A DNA stretch of 64,000 bases from Candidatus Woesearchaeota archaeon (GTDB taxonomy: Archaea; Nanobdellota; Nanobdellia; Woesearchaeales; WJKR01). The stretch lies in NCBI GenBank assembly GCA_016927245.1, contig JAFGNA010000017.1:1-64000 (forward strand), read 5' to 3'. Below, one piece after another: positions 26,975 to 37,505 of this stretch. The translations under genes and the position numbers were made by a program. Within the stretch, counting starts at the first letter, position 1, and each line of letters starts with the position of its first letter. Under the pieces are notes generated by a model. The model searched no databases and was not told the DNA's origin. It saw nothing but the letters and a program-made list of their open reading frames with translations.

Positions 26975-28870
26975 TCAGCTCTTCTTCGGCGAGAGCTTGC
27001 GCAAGATGTGCTGCTTGCCGCGCCACACGAGGGCTTCCTTGAGGACCTCGCTGATGTGGTCGACGGGGACCAAGGAGATGCTCCTTAGCTTGGCGGCGTC
27101 GATGACGATGTCCTGGACGTTGGAGCGAGGAACGATGACTGTCTTGATGCCCGCGTCAATCGCGGCTTCGACCTTGCTCGACACCCCACCAACAGGGAGG
27201 ACCTCTCCGCGCACGGAGAGCGAGCCGGTCATCGCCACGGTCTGCTTGACAGGGATGTCTTTCAGGGCTGAGATGATGGCCGTCGCCACGGCGACGGAGG
27301 CCGAGTCGCCTTCTACGCCTTCGTACGTCTGGAGGAACTGGAGGTAGATGTCGTGCTTCTTGCGGATGTCCGTGCCGAAGTACTTCATGATGATAGCGGA
27401 GACGTTCGTCACCGCCTCCTTGGCGATGTCTCCTAGCTTCCCCGTGGCGATAATCTGCTTGCGCTCGCCGCCAGGCGTGACCTCGGCTTCGATGGGGAGG
27501 ATGATGCCTGATAACTGGTTCTCCGCGCCCATCACGGCGAGGCCGTTCACCCGGCCGACCGCTTCCCCGGTCACGGTGATGACCTCGTACTCCTTCTTCC
27601 TTTCCAGGTACTTGTCCGCTATCTGCTTCTCCAAGGTGCGCGCGTAGACAGCGGCTTCCTTGATGTGCTTTGGCTCGACGAGCTTCGCCCCGACGCCTTT
27701 GGCCACGTCGCCCGCGGCCCTGACGAGTCCTCCGAGCTCGCGCAATCGCAGGGTGAGGTGGCCTTTCCTGTTCGCCCGCCTCCTCGCTTCTTCCACCATT
27801 TGTTCGGCCGCCTTGCGCGAGAAGTGTGGTATCTTGCCGTCCTTCACGACCTCTTGGGCTACGAACACCGCTATCTTCTCGCGGTTCTCCTTGGTGTCAG
27901 GCATGGTGTCCGCCATGAACACCTCGTAGCCGTAGCCCCTGATGCGGCTGCGCAGCGCTGGGTGCATGTGCTTGATCGTCTCGAGGTTGCCAGCGGCGAC
28001 CATGACGAAATTACAAGGGACTGGCTCGGTGCGGACCATGGCGCCCGCTGACCGCTCTGACTGTCCGGTGATGGAGAACTTTCCTTCTTGGATGGCGGTC
28101 AGTAGTTCTTGTTGCGTGCTCGGCGCGAGCGTGGCGATCTCATCGACGAACAGGACGCCCATGTGCGCCTTGTGGATCATGCCAGCGACGACGCGCTCAT
28201 TCGCCGGCGTCCCTAGTCCTCCGCTCTGGAACGGGTCGTGCAGGACGTCTCCTAGCAAGGCGCCTGCGTGGCTGCCCGTGGCGTCGAAGAACGGCGCTTG
28301 GCCGCGGCCGAAGTTGTCCACGATCACCTTTGGGGGTGGGGTGGCGTTCTTGCCGTTCATCTTCTTGCCGAGGTTGAGGAACATGACGAACCCTATCATG
28401 ATGGCGAGGCCGCCGAGGAAGAACGCGGCGAACATGATGTCTGATTGGTATTTCGAGCGCACCCACCACGGCGCGATCATGGCGAGGATGGCGATGATGA
28501 GGATGAGGAATGATTGGTTCTTGAACAGCTTCGCGTTCTCCATCCTGTTCGTCGCGACGATGTCCCGTCCTTTGCCGGCGGCGACGGTGCGGATGAGCGG
28601 TTGGTTCTCGTCGTTGGGGTTGGGGAAGCTGAGCACGTCGACGAGCTTCTCCTTGGGCAACAACTCGGCGAGGGCGAGGCCGAGCATGCTCTTCCCCGTG
28701 CCTGGCTCGCCGATGAGGAGGACGTGCCTCCGTTGCAGGGAAGCCTTCCTGATGATCTCTGCCGCTGCTTCCTGGCCGACGACCTGGTCGATGATGCGCT
28801 TGCTCGTCTTGATGTCGGCCGTGCTCTTGAACGTGAAGCCTTCGCCCATGGGAGTGGAAAAAGGAAGCAT
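26975..28870 (-). CDS. lonB: Archaeal membrane-anchored Lon protease
   Basis: [19 protein letters not shown], two TM segments in the AAA domain, ...[62 protein letters not shown] (Ser-Lys dyad region). Confidence 0.95.
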   Translation of the reverse strand: MLPFSTPMGEGFTFKSTADIKTSKRIIDQVVGQEAAAEIIRKASLQRRHVLLIGEPGTGKSMLGLALAELLPKEKLVDVLSFPNPNDENQPLIRTVAAGKGRDIVATNRMENAKLFKNQSFLILIIAILAMIAPWWVRSKYQSDIMFAAFFLGGLAIMIGFVMFLNLGKKMNGKNATPPPKVIVDNFGRGQAPFFDATGSHAGALLGDVLHDPFQSGGLGTPANERVVAGMIHKAHMGVLFVDEIATLAPSTQQELLTAIQEGKFSITGQSERSAGAMVRTEPVPCNFVMVAAGNLETIKHMHPALRSRIRGYGYEVFMADTMPDTKENREKIAVFVAQEVVKDGKIPHFSRKAAEQMVEEARRRANRKGHLTLRLRELGGLVRAAGDVAKGVGAKLVEPKHIKEAAVYARTLEKQIADKYLERKKEYEVITVTGEAVGRVNGLAVMGAENQLSGIILPIEAEVTPGGERKQIIATGKLGDIAKEAVTNVSAIIMKYFGTDIRKKHDIYLQFLQTYEGVEGDSASVAVATAIISALKDIPVKQTVAMTGSLSVRGEVLPVGGVSSKVEAAIDAGIKTVIVPRSNVQDIVIDAAKLRSISLVPVDHISEVLKEALVWRGKQHILRKLSPKKS

Positions 28871-28957
28871 TATTTATAAATATAATGGAAATCTGGTCCG
28901 GAGGGGGTTCGGTGGCGGAGGCGTAACGCGCTTAAAAGAACATCCTTCTGTGGGTGT

Positions 28958-29299
28958 ATGCGCATCCCTGACCGCGCCTTGCTCGCCATCAGCCTGGGCG
29001 TCAGCGCCCTCGGGATAGGCGGCCTCGCCGTACTCTTTGCCTGCGCCGAGGTGCCTGAGGCGAGTATCCTCGAAGCGAATGGGCTGGAGGACGGCGCAGG
29101 CGTCACGATCACCGGAGAAATAGTTTCTGTCCGTCAAGGAGCGGCGACGACGCACTTCACCATCGCGCAGACGTGCACGATCGATGCAGTGGCGTTCGAG
29201 AACGTCAGCCTCGCTCCCGGGATGACCGTCACGGTAACCGGGGAGATGGACACCTACAAGGGGGAGCGTGAATTGGTGGTGAGCGGCATCCGCTCATGA
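28958..29299 (+). CDS. Membrane-anchored OB-fold-like small protein
   Basis: N-terminal hydrophobic segment then GAGVTITGEIVSVRQGAATTHFTIAQ...VTVTGEMDTYKGERELVVSGIRS. Confidence 0.6.
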   Translation: MRIPDRALLAISLGVSALGIGGLAVLFACAEVPEASILEANGLEDGAGVTITGEIVSVRQGAATTHFTIAQTCTIDAVAFENVSLAPGMTVTVTGEMDTYKGERELVVSGIRS

Positions 29300-29701
29300 C
29301 TGGTCCTGCCTGGTCCGCGCGTAATCCGTTTCGGGGTCATTCCCGAGCGTGTGGTCGTACGCCGTCGCGGAGTTACCGTTGAACAGGTTGTTAAGGTGTT
29401 TCTGGTTCACGACCGGGCCGCGCAGCTCCTCATGGTAATTCGACCATTGGTTCATCTCCTCCTGTATCTCAGCGGAGATGCCCGCGTACAAAGGACTCGG
29501 TTGCTTCGCTTCCTCGGCGTCATGCCGATAGTGCTTGGCCTCGCCGTTGCTGGGCGAGTGGTACACTGCCATGATGACGCCGGGCGTGGGGATGAGCAGC
29601 GGGTTAATCTTGGTGAACTTGTTCCGCGCGTACGCGCCTTTTACGTTGTTCTCAGCCTCAATCCTCATCACGAGGCCGTCTTCCTGTCCTTGCAAGCGCA
29701 T
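29294..29701 (-). CDS. Hypothetical protein
   Basis: MRLQGQEDGLVMRIEAENNVKGAYARNKFTK...; about 135 aa. Confidence 0.5.
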   Translation of the reverse strand: MRLQGQEDGLVMRIEAENNVKGAYARNKFTKINPLLIPTPGVIMAVYHSPSNGEAKHYRHDAEEAKQPSPLYAGISAEIQEEMNQWSNYHEELRGPVVNQKHLNNLFNGNSATAYDHTLGNDPETDYARTRQDQS

Positions 29702-29779
29702 GGTTGAACCTCCAGGTTTCCGAATGATTGCCGCTCCTGAGAAGAGGAACCTTATAAAAGTTTCCTTGCTGCCGAGCAC

Positions 29780-30973
29780 ATGCTCGTCATCGCCATCATC
29801 GCAGGGATAATCTGCGGCGTCGTCACAGGCCTCACCCCAGGCATCCACGTGAACCTGATATCAGCGACATTAGTCTCAGTATCACCAATCATCATCCCCA
29901 TCGCAGGCGTCCTCCCGGCGTGCTGTTTCATCATCGCCATGGCAACAACCCACAGCTTCTTAGACGCCCTTCCAAGCGTCTTCTTAGGAGCGCCAGAAGC
30001 GGCGACAGCCCTAGGCGTTCTCCCCGGCCACAGATACTTATTGAAGGGCCAGGGACTCATGGCCGTGAAGCTCACCATCATCGGCAGCCTAGGCAGTCTC
30101 ATCCTCTCAGGGCTCCTGTTCCCCTTCCTGCTCCCTCTCGTCGCGTGGGGCTATCCCTACCTGCAATCCGTCATCGGCTACCTCTTGGCGGCCATAGCGC
30201 TGTTCATGATCCTCAGGGATAGAAAAATGCTGTGGGCAGGGTTCATCTTCCTGCTCTCAGGGCTCTTAGGCTACCTCGTCCTCAACCTGCCCGGGTTAGA
30301 GAATCCGTTGTTCCCGTTATTATCAGGATTGTTCGGCGTCGCCACCCTCCTCATCAGCCTGAACGAATCATCGAGCCTGCCACCACAGCAGGACCTGCCC
30401 TACACGGACGTGGATGGCAAGAGGACGTTGCAGGCGTTCGGCAGCGGCACGTTCTCCGGTTTCATAACGGCTGTGCTGCCCGGCATCGGCGCAGCCACCG
30501 CCGCGGTGCTGAGCATGCAGATCACCCGCAAATTAGGAGACCACGGCTTCATGGTATTAATGGGTGGTATCGGCACGGCGAACTTCGTCCTTTCTCTCGT
30601 CACGTTGCAGGCGTTGGGCAAGGCGAGGAACGGCGCGTTGGTCGCGGTGAAGACGCTCTTCGAAGGAGTCCAATTGTCACATATCCTCGTCTTCCTCTGC
30701 ACCGCCATGGTCGCGGGGGGAGTCGCGGCCGTGCTCGCGCTGCGGTTAGGCAGGAGCTTCGCGAAGCTCATGAGCAGGCTTCCTTACAAGACCGTCTTGC
30801 TTTGCGTCATCGGGCTCATCATCCTCTTGACGCCCGTCCTCTCCGGCGTCGTCGGCGTGCTCATCCTCGTCACGAGCACCGCGGTTGGGCTGTTGCCGGC
30901 TATCAAGAAGGTGAGCAGGACGCAGGCGATGGGGTGCTTGTTGGTGCCGGTGATGGTGTACTTCCTGCTGTGA
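29780..30973 (+). CDS. TctA/DUF112-like integral membrane protein
   Basis: 397 aa polytopic; IIAGIICGVVTGLTPGIHVNLISATL ... ATTHSFLDALPSVFLGAPEAATALGVLPGH. Confidence 0.75.
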   Translation: MLVIAIIAGIICGVVTGLTPGIHVNLISATLVSVSPIIIPIAGVLPACCFIIAMATTHSFLDALPSVFLGAPEAATALGVLPGHRYLLKGQGLMAVKLTIIGSLGSLILSGLLFPFLLPLVAWGYPYLQSVIGYLLAAIALFMILRDRKMLWAGFIFLLSGLLGYLVLNLPGLENPLFPLLSGLFGVATLLISLNESSSLPPQQDLPYTDVDGKRTLQAFGSGTFSGFITAVLPGIGAATAAVLSMQITRKLGDHGFMVLMGGIGTANFVLSLVTLQALGKARNGALVAVKTLFEGVQLSHILVFLCTAMVAGGVAAVLALRLGRSFAKLMSRLPYKTVLLCVIGLIILLTPVLSGVVGVLILVTSTAVGLLPAIKKVSRTQAMGCLLVPVMVYFLL

Positions 30974-31008
30974 AAAGTTTTATAAATGCGTGGTGCGTTG
31001 CGGTGGGG

Positions 31009-31521
31009 ATGCGCGCCTCGTCATCTTTTCTTGCCGTTCTTTCATTGCTCTTGCTCTCTGGTTGCGTCACGCTCGAGGAGCGCTTCCTCCCTGCTGAGGA
31101 GGACGGGCGGGTCTTGGATAATGACCAGCTCGCGCGTCCTGCGAGCAGCCATGAGCGGTTCACTATTGATGATCCCGTCACGTTGCGGCGCGGGGGGAGC
31201 GTCACGGTCAATGCTGGCTTCTTCAATGTCGGCGGGCAGGCGGTGGTCATGGTGGCAGGCCCTGATGCCCTTGTCGGCTTCGGTGAGGCTGAGCGGGAGA
31301 ACACTCTTGTCTGCGTCGGGGAGAACTCGTACGAGTACACCATGCAGCTCCGCACGCCGTTTGCGAACGTGAGCGGCTTTGAGGGCGTGGGGTTGGTGTT
31401 GGAGTTCGTCGATGATCACGGCATCGCTACTGACAAGGTTACGTGTCCCGTCGCGGTCATCAATGTCGGGACGACTGAGCGGCTCTTGTTCAAGGATGTG
31501 ACCGTCGACATCATTGATTGA
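31009..31521 (+). CDS. Lipoprotein, hypothetical
   Basis: MRASSSFLAVLSLLLLSGCVTLEERF lipobox. Confidence 0.65.
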   Translation: MRASSSFLAVLSLLLLSGCVTLEERFLPAEEDGRVLDNDQLARPASSHERFTIDDPVTLRRGGSVTVNAGFFNVGGQAVVMVAGPDALVGFGEAERENTLVCVGENSYEYTMQLRTPFANVSGFEGVGLVLEFVDDHGIATDKVTCPVAVINVGTTERLLFKDVTVDIID

Positions 31522-32785
31522 GCCGTTCGAGGGTCGTTGTCGAGATGAGTTCCTGCACCGTCCCTTTCTTCTCCTCGCCTGTCTGGAGGTCTCGGAGCGT
31601 GTACTTGCCTGCTTTGCGCTCGTCTTCGCCGACGAAGAGGGCGTAGGGGATGCCGTACGCGTCGGCGTATCGGAGGTTCTTGCTCGGCCCTCTTCCCATG
31701 AGGTCGACGTCCGTGTTCACGCCTGCTGCGCGGAGTTCTCGCACGACGGTCGTGGCGTCGGCGTCGCCGATGGGGATGACGTAGATTTGCGTCAACGATT
31801 TCTTCGCGGTGATCTTCCCTTGCTTCTTGAGCACGTCGAGGATGGGTTCGAAGCCGAACGCGAGGCCCGTGGCGGGGATTGCTTGCTTGCTCCCTAGGTA
31901 GTTGCCGATCATGTCGTCGTAGCGCCCCCCGCCGGCTAGGGAGATAGGGAGGTCCTTGCTGTACACTTCGAAGACAGGACCGGTGTAGTACGCGAGGCCT
32001 CGCGCCAGTGAGGGGAAGAACACCACTCTTTCGTCCTTTGGGAGGAGGGAGAAGAGTTCTTTGAGCTCCTTGGCTCCTTCGTTCCTTGGCAGGAGCTGCT
32101 CGTAGTCGTCCAGGGTTTTCTCTTTGAGGCTCTTGATGACGGCTTCCGCTTCTTCCTTGTCGAATCCTTTGTCCTTGAGTTCTGCGATGACTCCTTCCTC
32201 GCCTGCCTTGTCGAGCTTGTCAAGCGTGATGATGACGGTCTCTGCCAGTTCTGGCGAGATGCCTGCTTGTTCGATCAGTGCTGAGAGCAGTTTGCGGTTG
32301 TTGACGCGTACTTCGACGTCGAGGCCGAGGGCGCTGAAGACGTCCAGCACGACCCTGATGATCTCCGCGTCCGCTTGCATGGCTTTGCAGCCGACGATGT
32401 CGACGTCGTATTGCCAGAACTCGCGGTAGCGTCCTTGCTTGATGGGGCCGTCTCTGTAGACCTTGCCGATCTGGTAGCGCTTGAACGGCAGCTTGAGCTC
32501 GGGGTTCATCCCGACGTACCTCGCGAGGGGGACGGTGAGGTCGAACCTGAGCCCGAGTTCTCGTCCTCCTTGGTCTTGGAAGCGGAAGACCTCTTTCATG
32601 ACGTCGGCTGTTTCGCCTCCTGCGTACTTGGCTGCGAGGACGTCCATGCGTTCTATGACGGGCGTCTCGAGGGGTGCGAAGCCGTAGCGTTCGAAGATGT
32701 TCGTGAGGGTCTTGGTGAGTTCTTGCCGTGCGATCTTGTCTTCTGGGGGGAAGTCCCTGGTGCCTCGTGCGAGTTGGAGCTTCAT
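31511..32785 (-). CDS. hisS: Histidyl-tRNA synthetase
   Basis: LARGTRDFPPEDKIARQELTKTLTNIFERYGFAPLETPVIE ... GLRFDLTVPLARYV ... ARGLAYYTGPVFEVY. Confidence 0.96.
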   Translation of the reverse strand: MKLQLARGTRDFPPEDKIARQELTKTLTNIFERYGFAPLETPVIERMDVLAAKYAGGETADVMKEVFRFQDQGGRELGLRFDLTVPLARYVGMNPELKLPFKRYQIGKVYRDGPIKQGRYREFWQYDVDIVGCKAMQADAEIIRVVLDVFSALGLDVEVRVNNRKLLSALIEQAGISPELAETVIITLDKLDKAGEEGVIAELKDKGFDKEEAEAVIKSLKEKTLDDYEQLLPRNEGAKELKELFSLLPKDERVVFFPSLARGLAYYTGPVFEVYSKDLPISLAGGGRYDDMIGNYLGSKQAIPATGLAFGFEPILDVLKKQGKITAKKSLTQIYVIPIGDADATTVVRELRAAGVNTDVDLMGRGPSKNLRYADAYGIPYALFVGEDERKAGKYTLRDLQTGEEKKGTVQELISTTTLERLNQ

Positions 32786-32831
32786 GGGGTACCACCTGGT
32801 CGTCGTGGTATATATAGGTTTGTGAACATGG

Positions 32832-32904
32832 GGAGGTAGGCGGGAGTCGAACCCGCGTCTGGAGCTCCACAGGCTCCCATGCTAGCCGTTACACTACTAC
32901 CTCC
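32832..32904 (-). tRNA. tRNA-His(GUG)
   Basis: GGAGGTA...TACCTCC acceptor, GGAGC-CTGTGGA-GCTCC anticodon arm; G-1 not encoded (T at -1). Confidence 0.92.
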
Positions 32905-33015
32905 ATGGATGAACATAACCGCCTGGAGAAGGAGAGCTGGCGCTGGCGGTGTCATCGCCGGTGATGAACTGGACCAACTCTTTGGATCATGGTGGGGTGG
33001 CTACTCAGAGTCATT

Positions 33016-33807
33016 TTATAAAGATTGTGTTTTGTTGTCGAAATATTTCCTGAATCGGTCTCTGCGCGCGAGGACGGTGTCGGCGTAGGCTTGGCCTGCG
33101 GCGTTGGCGTATCGTGGTCCTTGGTTGTACTTGGCGAGGACGTCGCGTTCCTGCCTCGTGGTGGTGTAGAGCTGGTCGAGGTGCTGGGCCATGCGGTCGA
33201 GTGCTTGGCGGCTGTCGAAGGGGTTGATGGCTTTCCAGATGGTGGTGTCCTCGTTGTTGTAGGGGTGGTCGAGGTAGATGTATTTGGTCAGTTGCGCCGG
33301 TCCGAGCGCGCCTGTCGCTGACACCGCCCATTCGTGGCCTCCTGCTTCCACGCTGAAGATGGCGGCGAGGGTTTCTGGCTTGACGCGCGGGTAGCGGTTG
33401 TTAGCTTCGAGGATGTCGTGCTTGTGGGTTTGCAGGAATCGTTCGAGTGTCTGCTCGTCTCCGCCTGTTCCGGAGGTTGTTCCGAGCAGCCATGCCAGCC
33501 CTTTCTCGCCGTAGCGCTGGCGGTCGCGGTAGATTTCCTGTCCTGTCTTGCGCCTCGCGTGGAAGCGGTTGTACTCGATGTCCGGCTTGCCGTCGGCTGC
33601 TCGCAGGTAGCCTCCTTTGAGGGTGTCGAGGCGGGGGATGGCGTAGATGAGGAGGTCTTTGATGTGGCTTCGTTGCTCTGCGAGCTGTTCTTGGGTGATG
33701 AGGGCTGCTCGTTCCTCTCTTGTGGTGTGCTGTGGGGGTTCTGTGCTCGGGGTGTTGAGGGTTCCGAGCAGGCCTATGCTGAGCAGTGCTCTTTTCCAGG
33801 ACGACAT
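33016..33807 (-). CDS. Lytic-transglycosylase (SLT)-like secreted protein
   Basis: AIFSVEAGGHEWAVSATGALGPAQLTKYIYLDHPYNNEDTTIWKAINPFDSRQALDRMAQHLDQLYTTTRQERDVLAKYNQGPR; signal-like N-terminus. Confidence 0.65.
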   Translation of the reverse strand: MSSWKRALLSIGLLGTLNTPSTEPPQHTTREERAALITQEQLAEQRSHIKDLLIYAIPRLDTLKGGYLRAADGKPDIEYNRFHARRKTGQEIYRDRQRYGEKGLAWLLGTTSGTGGDEQTLERFLQTHKHDILEANNRYPRVKPETLAAIFSVEAGGHEWAVSATGALGPAQLTKYIYLDHPYNNEDTTIWKAINPFDSRQALDRMAQHLDQLYTTTRQERDVLAKYNQGPRYANAAGQAYADTVLARRDRFRKYFDNKTQSL

Positions 33808-34011
33808 AATAATACCTCTTTTTACTACTAAATAATAACTATATTTACTTATTTATATGTTTTTTGTTTTTGCGCGCGAGCAGAGACTCAGCGGCAAGCC
33901 CGGCAAGAAGCCACAGCCAGGCAGCACCGCAGGACAGCACAGGAATTTATAAATCTGCCGTCCCGCAAGCACAGAAACGCATATAAAAGCAAAGGTGTGC
34001 CTACGCGCGCC

Positions 34012-34084
34012 GGGCCCATGGTCTAGTGGCTATGACGTCTCCCTTACACGGAGAAGGCCGCCGGTTCGAGTCCGGCTGGGCCCA
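34012..34084 (+). tRNA. tRNA-Val(UAC)
   Basis: GGGCCCA...TGGGCCC acceptor, TCTCC-CTTACAC-GGAGA anticodon arm. Confidence 0.93.
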
Positions 34085-34121
34085 GAACAAGAAGCAAAGA
34101 CTTATATACCAGTATAGGGTT

Positions 34122-34919
34122 ATGTACACCATGGATGTCGCGATGCTCAGCAACCTCAACAGCCACCCCCAAGGAAGCCACGAAGACCGCATCTTCAGCA
34201 TCCTCTTCCAAGAGGACGAGCTCACCTGGCAGACCATCATCCACGACCTCGTCAAGACCGAGCAGATGGACCCCTGGGACATCAACATCGGCACCATCGC
34301 GGACAAGTTCATCACCATGCTCAGGAAGATGCAAGAGATGGACTTCCGAATAGGAGGAAAGATGATACTCGCCGCGGCCATCCTCCTCAAGCTCAAGAGC
34401 GACAAGCTCATGAAAGAGGACATCGTCGCCCTCGACGCCCTCATCAACAGCACAGAAGACGACTACGTCAGCCTCCTCGACGACCTCCAAGGGTTCTCCG
34501 GCGTGTTCGCCAAGCACGAAGAGAAGCCAAAGCTCATCCCGAGGACGCCGCAGCCGCGGCAACGAAAAGTCAGCGTGTACGACCTCGTCGAAGCGCTGGA
34601 AAAAGCCCTGGAGACCGAGACGAGGAAGCAGTTCCGCTCCGTCAACAACGCCCCAGAAGTCAAGGTGCCCGAGAAGAGCACGGACATGACCGCGCTCATC
34701 AACACCCTCCTCGGCACCATCAAGAAACGGCTGAGCATCACGAGGACCATCACGTTCGACCAGCTCATCCCCAGCCCGAGCAAAGAAGACAAGGTGTACA
34801 CGTTCATCCCCTTACTGCACCTAGACACCCAGCGAAAGATAGAACTGCTGCAGAAGCAGCACTTCGGCACCATCAACATAAAATTAAATAAAGCCCGGCT
34901 TAATTCTACTGATCGATAG
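34122..34919 (+). CDS. scpA: Segregation and condensation protein A
   Basis: DELTWQTIIHDLVKTEQMDPWDINIGTIADKFITMLRKMQEMDFRIGGKMILAAAILLKLKSDKL. Confidence 0.85.
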   Translation: MYTMDVAMLSNLNSHPQGSHEDRIFSILFQEDELTWQTIIHDLVKTEQMDPWDINIGTIADKFITMLRKMQEMDFRIGGKMILAAAILLKLKSDKLMKEDIVALDALINSTEDDYVSLLDDLQGFSGVFAKHEEKPKLIPRTPQPRQRKVSVYDLVEALEKALETETRKQFRSVNNAPEVKVPEKSTDMTALINTLLGTIKKRLSITRTITFDQLIPSPSKEDKVYTFIPLLHLDTQRKIELLQKQHFGTINIKLNKARLNSTDR

Positions 34920-35127
34920 TATCAACACCTCAAATAATAGTAAATCAACTATGAAAACTATTATTTAGATATGTTCGCTCGAACCCTCCACGATAACTAA
35001 GGAACTGCTCGCGGGCAACATCACAGAGAATAAAGAACTCCTCACGCTTCACAACACCCCGCCGACGACACCCAGAAGCGCAAGTGAAGGCACAACCTTT
35101 TTAAAAAAGAACGCTTTCTGGCAGAGG

Positions 35128-35796
35128 ATGCACGTCTACCTGACCAACTTCAACGGCACGCCCAACGTAGGACTGTTCGGCATCACCACTGACGACTACG
35201 TCCTCCTCGGCAAGGACGTGCCGGAAGCCCACGACCAGGACATCGAGAAAGCCTTGCAACACCCCATAAAACGCATCACGATAGCAGGCACCTCATTGAT
35301 AGGCGTGTTCTGCCAATGGGCGAACGGCAAGCTCCTCATACCGCAGATCACGTTCGACCAGGAACGACAAGCATTAGAGCAAGCAGGCATCCCCTACACC
35401 ATCATCAAGACCAAGCTGACCTGCCTGGGCAACAACATCATCCACTCCTCCAAGGCAGGCCTGCTCAACCCAGACTTCAAGGACGAAGAAGTGGAAGCCA
35501 TCCAAGAAGCCCTAGGCGTGCCGTGCGAACGGAGCAGGATCATGGAGATAGAAGCGCTCGGCGCCGTCGGCGTCATCCGCGACGGCAAAGGACTCTTCCA
35601 CCGAGACATCCCCCCAGTCACGGTCAAGGAGCTAGAGGAGAAGCTCGGCATCGCCATCACGCTCGGCACCGTGAACATGGGAAACCCGTACATCAAGAGC
35701 GGCCTCCTCCTCGGCGAGCAAGGCTTCATCATAGGCGACGCCTCCGGCGGCCCTGAGATCACCAACGCCGACGAAGCATTAGGGTTCCTGGAGTGA
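35128..35796 (+). CDS. eif6: Translation initiation factor aIF6
   Basis: MHVYLTNFNGTPNVGLFGITTDDYVLLG...IAGTSLIGVFCQWANGKLLIP...NNIIHSSKAGLLNPDFKDEEVEAIQEALGV. Confidence 0.93.
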   Translation: MHVYLTNFNGTPNVGLFGITTDDYVLLGKDVPEAHDQDIEKALQHPIKRITIAGTSLIGVFCQWANGKLLIPQITFDQERQALEQAGIPYTIIKTKLTCLGNNIIHSSKAGLLNPDFKDEEVEAIQEALGVPCERSRIMEIEALGAVGVIRDGKGLFHRDIPPVTVKELEEKLGIAITLGTVNMGNPYIKSGLLLGEQGFIIGDASGGPEITNADEALGFLE

Positions 35797-35802
35797 CGCA
35801 TA

Positions 35803-36189
35803 ATGGACGAACAACACCTGACGGAAACACAGCAGCTCACCCAGCAATTGCAGCAGCTGCAAGGTTACCTGCAGTTGCTCGAGGAACAGGCGCAAGAAGT
35901 CGCCAGGGCTATAGTGAGCATCGACGAATTGCAGGGCGTGCGGAAAGACACGGAGATGTACGTGCCCCTCACCAACGGCATCATGGTCAAGGCGAGGATG
36001 GAAGACGCGAGCAGGCTCCTCATCAATGTCGGCAACGACGTCATCACCGAGCACACCCCTGAACAAGCCAAGGAAATCCTCCAGGAACAGCAATCAGGGC
36101 TCGGCGAGACCCAGCAATCACTGATCAAGCAGTTCTCCGAGCTCTACCAGCGCTACATCCAGCTCCAGCTCGGACGAGAGAGAGGATGA
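35803..36189 (+). CDS. pfdA: Prefoldin alpha subunit
   Basis: 128 aa; coiled coils around ELQGVRKDTEMYVPLTNGIMVKARMEDASRLLINVGNDVITE. Confidence 0.87.
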   Translation: MDEQHLTETQQLTQQLQQLQGYLQLLEEQAQEVARAIVSIDELQGVRKDTEMYVPLTNGIMVKARMEDASRLLINVGNDVITEHTPEQAKEILQEQQSGLGETQQSLIKQFSELYQRYIQLQLGRERG

Positions 36190-36190
36190 G

Positions 36191-37498
36191 ATGATGTTCA
36201 ATGGCCTCAGGGACAAGCTCAAGGGCGTGCTGAAGAAGTTCTCCAAGCAGGTCGAGGACGAGGCCGTCGAGGAAGTCCAGGAAGAGGTGCCCGCAGAGTC
36301 ACCAAGGAGAACCAAGCCTGCACGAGCGCCCGCGAAGGCGGAAGAGCAGGAAGCCGAGCGGCCCGCCGAGGAGCCAGCCCTCAAGGAAGAGCAGGAACCG
36401 CCCGCTAAAGAGCTTGCCGCTGAAGAAAAGGACGAGGTCGCCGCCGAGGAGCCACCAGAGGCGCCGGAGGAGAAGCAACGATCGTTCATCAGCAAGCTGT
36501 TCAAGAAGAAAGAGGCCGCAGAGGCGCCCGGGCCTGAAGTGATAAGACGAGCGGAGGAACCCTCCGCGAGGGAATCGGCGGGACCAGCAGAGACAGCCCC
36601 CAAGGCAGAGAAGGATATCGAGGGAGGCGCGAGGAAGGAAGGGTTCTTCAAGAAGCTCACCAAGATTACGTTATCAGAGGAGCGGTTCGAGAGCCTGTTC
36701 TGGGACATCGAAGTCACCTTGTTAGAGAACAACGTCGCCGTCGAGGTCATCGAACGCATCAAGGAAGACCTCAAGTCGGCATTGACCGGGGAGAAGATGA
36801 GCCGGAAGTCCGTCGAAGACACCATCAAAGACACCTTGCGGGGCTCGATCAAGGACATCCTCTCCGTCGAACCGGTCGACCTGCTCAAGGAAGCAGAGAG
36901 GAAGAAGCCGCTCGTCATCGCCATGATAGGCGTGAACGGCTCTGGCAAGACCACCACCCTGGCCAAGCTGGCCAAGTACTTCCAGGACCACGGCAAATCA
37001 GTCGTGGTAGCCGCTGCTGACACGTTCCGAGCAGCGGCCATCCAGCAACTGGAAGAGCACACCACCAAGCTCGGGGTCAAGCTCATCAAGCACGACTACG
37101 GCGGCGACCCCGCAGCGGTCGCGTACGACGCGGTCAAGCACGCCGACGCCAAGGGCATCGACATCGTCCTCATCGACTCCGCGGGGAGGCTGCACAGCAA
37201 CGACAACCTGATGAATGAGCTCAAGAAGCTCGTCAGGATCAACAAGCCAGACCTCAACCTCTTCGTCGGCGAAGCCATCACGGGGAACGACTGCGTCGAG
37301 CAAGCAAAACTGTTCGACGAGGCAGTAGGGATAGACGGCATCATCCTCGCCAAGGCTGACGTGGACGAGAAGGGAGGAGCGGCCATCAGCGCATCGTACG
37401 TGACGAAGAAGCCAGTCCTCTTCCTCGGCACCGGGCAGGGTTACGACGACCTGGCACCGTTCAGGCCGGAAGCCGTGCTCGAGTCATTAGGGCTCTGA
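36191..37498 (+). CDS. ftsY: Signal recognition particle receptor FtsY
   Basis: Acidic N-domain; GVNGSGKTTTLAKLAKYF, AADTFRAAAIQQLEEH, IDSAGRLHSNDNLMNELKKL, TGQGYDDLAPF. Confidence 0.96.
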   Translation: MMFNGLRDKLKGVLKKFSKQVEDEAVEEVQEEVPAESPRRTKPARAPAKAEEQEAERPAEEPALKEEQEPPAKELAAEEKDEVAAEEPPEAPEEKQRSFISKLFKKKEAAEAPGPEVIRRAEEPSARESAGPAETAPKAEKDIEGGARKEGFFKKLTKITLSEERFESLFWDIEVTLLENNVAVEVIERIKEDLKSALTGEKMSRKSVEDTIKDTLRGSIKDILSVEPVDLLKEAERKKPLVIAMIGVNGSGKTTTLAKLAKYFQDHGKSVVVAAADTFRAAAIQQLEEHTTKLGVKLIKHDYGGDPAAVAYDAVKHADAKGIDIVLIDSAGRLHSNDNLMNELKKLVRINKPDLNLFVGEAITGNDCVEQAKLFDEAVGIDGIILAKADVDEKGGAAISASYVTKKPVLFLGTGQGYDDLAPFRPEAVLESLGL

Positions 37499-37505
37499 GC
37501 GCAGC

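Noticed and set aside
30232-31008. Extended ORF start for the 31 kb lipoprotein gene (429 aa ORF)
   Set aside because: The upstream part is an out-of-frame shadow of the TctA-like gene; the real start is the ATG at 31009 with a signal peptide and lipobox.
32905-33015. Possible C/D box RNA (GTGATGA) between tRNA-His and the transglycosylase-like gene
   Set aside because: No matching CUGA D box in the right position on either strand.
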